From contig NW_020312602.1 of assembly GCF_002999335.1 (NCBI RefSeq), forward strand, positions 1-64,000: 64,000 bases of DNA, given 5' to 3'. This DNA comes from Cyclospora cayetanensis (taxonomy: Eukaryota > Apicomplexa > Conoidasida > Eucoccidiorida > Eimeriidae). The notes under the pieces are model-generated. The model did not search any database. It saw nothing but the letters and a program-made list of their open reading frames with translations, and was not told the DNA's origin. The position numbers and the translations under genes were made by a program. Every line of letters begins with the position of its first letter. Positions within the stretch are counted from its first letter, which is position 1. Positions 60,331 to 64,000 of this stretch are shown here, piece after piece.

Positions 60331-63300
60331 TTAGTGGGGGGGTACATTGGGGACAACAGAGAGGCGCCGACTTAGAACAGACGGCCGCCTGGACGCTTCT
60401 GATCCCTGAAGTTTGGTGGGTTCTTCGGCTGCCTTTTGTAACTTGTCCCACGATACCTGAGGGGCGTGAAATGGCGCGTTACAGTTGCTGTTCTCATCGT
60501 TATTAGTGTCGATCTTGTTCGGTTCACCCTCTAAGAAATCTCCTGCGGTGGCTATGGGGGTTCCCCAGCACGCAAGGGCTTCCCTTTCTCTTGGTATATT
60601 TTGACGAATCTGCCCCAGAGGGCTGGGAGGTGGACTCCACTCAGAGGCTGCAGGTTCGTTCTGTGTGACACAGGGGGACTCTTGCCATATGCCGTGGGGT
60701 CGCTGCCGCCATGAAGGTGAAACTGTAAAAGGAAGCCGTCCACCTGTGCCACAACCCCTTGAAATCGGAGATCCTGTTGGCTCTGCGTCGTTTGGTTTGA
60801 CGCTCTCGGAACTTTTTTGCTCAGAGGAAACAGAAGAAGCTCCTCTGTCCGCTACTGGATCATGGCGGGGAGGCGCAGTGGGGGACAAGAAGGCAAGGCT
60901 ATCCCTGAAGTACAAAGGGGCACGAACTGCACTGGGGGCAGCTGCACTTGGGCTGGCAATTCGCCGCGTACGAGTATATTGGCCTGGGATCCATAATTCT
61001 TATGCACACTAAGGCTGACTGTGCGTTTTTTGGTAGCAGCAGACATTTACTAATCCTAAAAAACCTAAAAGGTGCTGCCCAGCCTCGATCACTCACTCCT
61101 CTTCAGGATCGTACAGGTTTGCCAGTTCGCGGCGGATCAGGGCCAGCTCCAAGTCCGAGTCTCCTCGCAACAGCATGAATTGAAACTGCTGCGCAAGCTT
61201 CTGGCGTAATTGTTGCCGCTGTTCTCCCTGTTGAGACAAATTTGCAGCCGCTTCTTTGCTTGCGCGCTCGTGCTCATCCAGCATGTAGAGTTGGACCTGC
61301 ACGGACAAACCCTCAAGGCATCTGGTGCGAATCTGCTTGTGCATTGGCCAAGGGCCAGCACAACTTGACACCGTACATGGCTTCGCTAAGAGGATGAGCC
61401 GGCAGCAAAGGAATGCCCACCCACACGCAAATTAGGCTGCATCGCGGTTCCGCCGTTCAGGAAAAAATGGTTTGATAGTGTGTTGTCAGGACCCACTTTG
61501 TTGAAGGGGGAAAAGCTGATTCCCCTGCTTCGCCTTCTACACTCAGAGGGTGGTTGTGCACCATTGCTGTTGCGCAGTATGGACTTTCGGCGTCTCTCAT
61601 GAGGCACTGTGCCTATAGCGAAAGTGCCAAGCACATACGTAGGCAACCGTAGGATGTACTCTCATACATGCGCGCACGTATTTATCTAAGTCTGGACACA
61701 AGATTACAACGAGGCATATTTGGCAGCAACCACTCTGTGGGTGCCTCTGTTCCTATGGATAATTATCGCACAACACCTGATAGTTCTTGAGAGCTTTCGG
61801 GAGTGGTGTTGGCGTATGTGGGACTCGCCAGCCAGCAGTGTGTAAACAGAGCGCCTCCTTTCGAGCGAGATAGCGCTTACCGTGCACTTGGCGAGCCGCC
61901 ATGGGTACGACACGCTGCTCCACCTTGGTGAAGTTTAGGCGCGAGCTTGCTGCAAAAGGGAGAGTGCGCATAGACGGAGGCTCCATAGAAATCTAGAGGC
62001 TTCTTGGGAAACAACCTTTTTAATATTCGACTTTCCTTGCGCCAAACATTTGAGGACACGCTTGCTCTGCAAACTCCGGTGCAGCGCAGCTTGACTTACT
62101 GGTTGTAGTGGTGGTCCGAGTCTGCTCACTGTACTTCTTGACGACGCGGAGAAGATCTGCTCGTGAGTGAAAGCGCAAATCCTGTTCACATTCCACACTG
62201 GCTGCTTCATGCTGATTGGCACGCGGCAAGCGAATAAGGAGACCCTAGTGTTCTCTGGCTACTGATCTTTTTCGACGGGGCAAGAAAACGCACTCCTTTC
62301 AGGAAGCGGGATACTTCTACTCGCAGCTCTTCTGTGGTAAGGACGCGTTCGTCCTCTTCATCCACCATGACTGTAAATAGACAAAAAGAAGAAGGCACAG
62401 TAGCAAATTCATCATAGCTGTTGCACAGACAGCCAGCACGCATTACAAGTTTCGCAGTGCCGGCACGAAATCCGCAAGAGTCAAAAGGGGGGAGAGGTGT
62501 ACAGCCCTGATCTTGCACTGGTACGCTAGTTACAAAGAGATCATGCAGAAAGATAGCTCGCACCTACTGGTAGCGTCAGAGGAAGAAGATGGCGCACACA
62601 GGCACATGGACAACATGGTACATGCATATTTAGAAATGCAGCGAGGATACTTTCATTCTGTCCACCAAACGCAATATATATACTCCCTCTCTCGCAGCTC
62701 ACATGGATCGAATCCCCAGAATGAAGGTTCTTCTTTGGAAAGGGCCTTTCTGTTTTTCAAAAGCTCGGCTTCTCGTTGCTCCCATGCATGCAATTTCTCT
62801 TTTCGCTGTTGCTCGAGGAGCAAGCTCTGTTGTTTCTCCTGGTACTGCCGCTCACGGTCTTCCCATTCCTGGTGGAGGGCCTCGTGCTTCTGCTGCTGCG
62901 CCGATACGCGCCTCTCACAATCCTCGAGGCTACAAACGCTCGAGGCTCGACGAACAGGCGGAAAGACGTCCCTTTGACGTTGAACCTCTTCGGCCTCTTC
63001 ACTCGCCCCCTTTTGTAATGCCAAATTGTGGGGGGAACTGCTGCGTCGCTTGCTTGGGGGAAGCGACACACTGTTGCTACATGCCCTTTGTGCCGCTATC
63101 GCGCCCGAAGCAGACTCCGAGACACCGGAGCCTATACTACCGGACTCTGCACTACTGGGGATGAAAGAACTCCCCATTAAAGCGTTGCTGTCAGGGCTGT
63201 CGTCGCAGCAAGCGCTGCTTTCTGCATTGCTGACGTCGAGGCAAATCTCTTGTGAGCTTGCCGAGGGTGTACTGGCACCAGAGGGCATCTTTTGGTTGTC

Positions 63301-64000
63301 TAAACGCTTCAGCGTGCTTCTGGATTCTGTACATGCATCCCTATTAGCTCTTCCCGTAAGGAGTGCACTCGTTGCTCTACCCTTCGGGGATGCAGCAGCC
63401 ATATCTGCCGTAGGCACAGCGGCTTGTTTGGTTCCTTGCACGCGCCTCGTGGAATTGCAGCGCACTGGTAAGCAACGCTGCCGCGCGAGCCCCACCCCTA
63501 CTGTACATGTTTCACGAGAATCTGCTCCTGATGCTTCTGCAAGCAGCTTTTGACCCTCACAAACCATTCCCGAAGAAGCTACTGCACTGGTGCCTCGGAT
63601 GCTGCTCTGACATCGCTGCTTGCTTGCGGTCGAGATGAGCCTTAAAGGCTTCGTAATCGGCAACACTCGCACCTTGTTGCGTGCCGCAGGGCGCTGTAGC
63701 GTGATAGTTGTGCAGGTAGCTCCTGATTTTCCGGTTGGCAAACGACGCATCGCTGCGATACCTAAGCGCCTCCCTGCACCTCCAACGGGCGTGGCTTTCC
63801 CGGACAGAGACTCACGTGGTGTGGCTGCCAATTTTTGCTCCCCCTTGTTTGCTGCATTGCCTCCAGCCCCACATAGCTGAGCAGAGGCGTCTCCTCGAGC
63901 TCCTCCTGAACTGGAGGGTTCCTGTCCGGCTACAGATCTCGCCGGGGTTGAAACGGCGAAGCGACATGGAGCCAGCTTGCGTCTGGGGAGTTTCGGCAGC
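60331..64000 (-). CDS. Low-complexity/coiled-coil protein with PP1-docking motifs, 5' end beyond the window
   Basis: The frame is still open at 64000, so the N-terminus is missing. Exons read right to left join in phase: 64000-62703, 62370-62263, 62201-62100, 61949-61881, 61613-61425, 61332-61097, 60931-60331. The first visible exon is Ser/Ala/Arg-rich and ends in a Gln/Glu/Lys coiled coil. Then come an acidic VDEEDERVLTTEEL helix with SRFLKGVRFLAPSKK, and a basic segment containing RRKSILRN and, 17 residues on, RRRSRGISF. A second coiled coil (HERASKEAAANLSQQ onward) and a Pro/Ser-rich tail ending RRPSVLSRRLSVV follow. SILR and RGISF fit the SILK and RVxF docking motifs for protein phosphatase 1. 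The apparent stop at 61093-61095 is bypassed because GA|GTGAGT is an excellent donor and the next exon continues in frame. The family is not recognised. Confidence 0.7.

Noticed and set aside
60852..61046. Separate small gene on - starting at 61046
   Set aside because: It would leave only 46 bp to the upstream stop. The 60331-60931 exon instead joins in phase to the upstream gene through the GTGAGT donor at 61096.
62703..63553. Long + frames (153 and 175 codons) at the right end
   Set aside because: They are shadows of the - strand low-complexity exon, whose frame is longer, joins downstream exons in phase and shows coiled-coil heptads.

Overview
This is nuclear DNA of a eukaryote with small, intron-rich genes. 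Introns are mostly 100-350 bp with GT-AG ends, some exons are only 25-60 bp, and start codons often sit in an A-rich context. The gene set points to an apicomplexan of the coccidian group, most likely an eimeriid such as Eimeria or Cyclospora. It includes a membrane-anchored cyclic-nucleotide phosphodiesterase, a multi-C2 ferlin, a very long PIG-O and a decayed Ty3/gypsy element. The species is an inference; no rRNA or organelle marker is present. Exon joins were worked out by eye from splice signals and phase. They are stated where they close in frame and flagged where they do not.

Left part (1-17.7 kb). An alanine-rich tandem-repeat protein is cut by the left edge (+). A gene-poor 3.3 kb follows, then a compact three-exon CCDC25 orthologue (+, 4410-5619). 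A 16-exon, multi-pass cyclic-nucleotide phosphodiesterase follows (+, 7360-15838). It converges on an intronless canonical histone H3 (-, 17305-17715).

Middle part (17.7-45.6 kb). A 4 kb spacer separates histone H3 from a large, many-exon ferlin (+, 21706-31244). A single-exon RING-H2 protein (-, 32278-33756) converges on it. Next come an unrecognised coiled-coil gene (+, 35347-38919) and a complete eight-exon PIG-O, the GPI ethanolamine-phosphate transferase 3 (-, 39350-45599).

Right part (45.6-64 kb). Remnants of a Ty3/gypsy retrotransposon (reverse transcriptase, RNase H, probable integrase tail) lie at about 47.6-50.25 kb. They end about 100 bp before the ATG of the most unusual gene here, a protein kinase with an N-terminal response-regulator-like (pseudo-)receiver domain (+, 50336-53600 or further). 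It is followed by an unrecognised six-exon multi-pass protein (+, 54506-59905), which might be part of the same transcript. The last gene (-, 60331 to beyond 64000) is a low-complexity/coiled-coil protein carrying adjacent SILK-like and RVxF-like PP1-docking motifs.

Functionally this is a set of independent housekeeping and signalling genes, not a cluster. Themes are cyclic-nucleotide turnover, Ca2+/membrane fusion (ferlin), GPI-anchor synthesis, ubiquitin ligation, phospho-signalling and chromatin.
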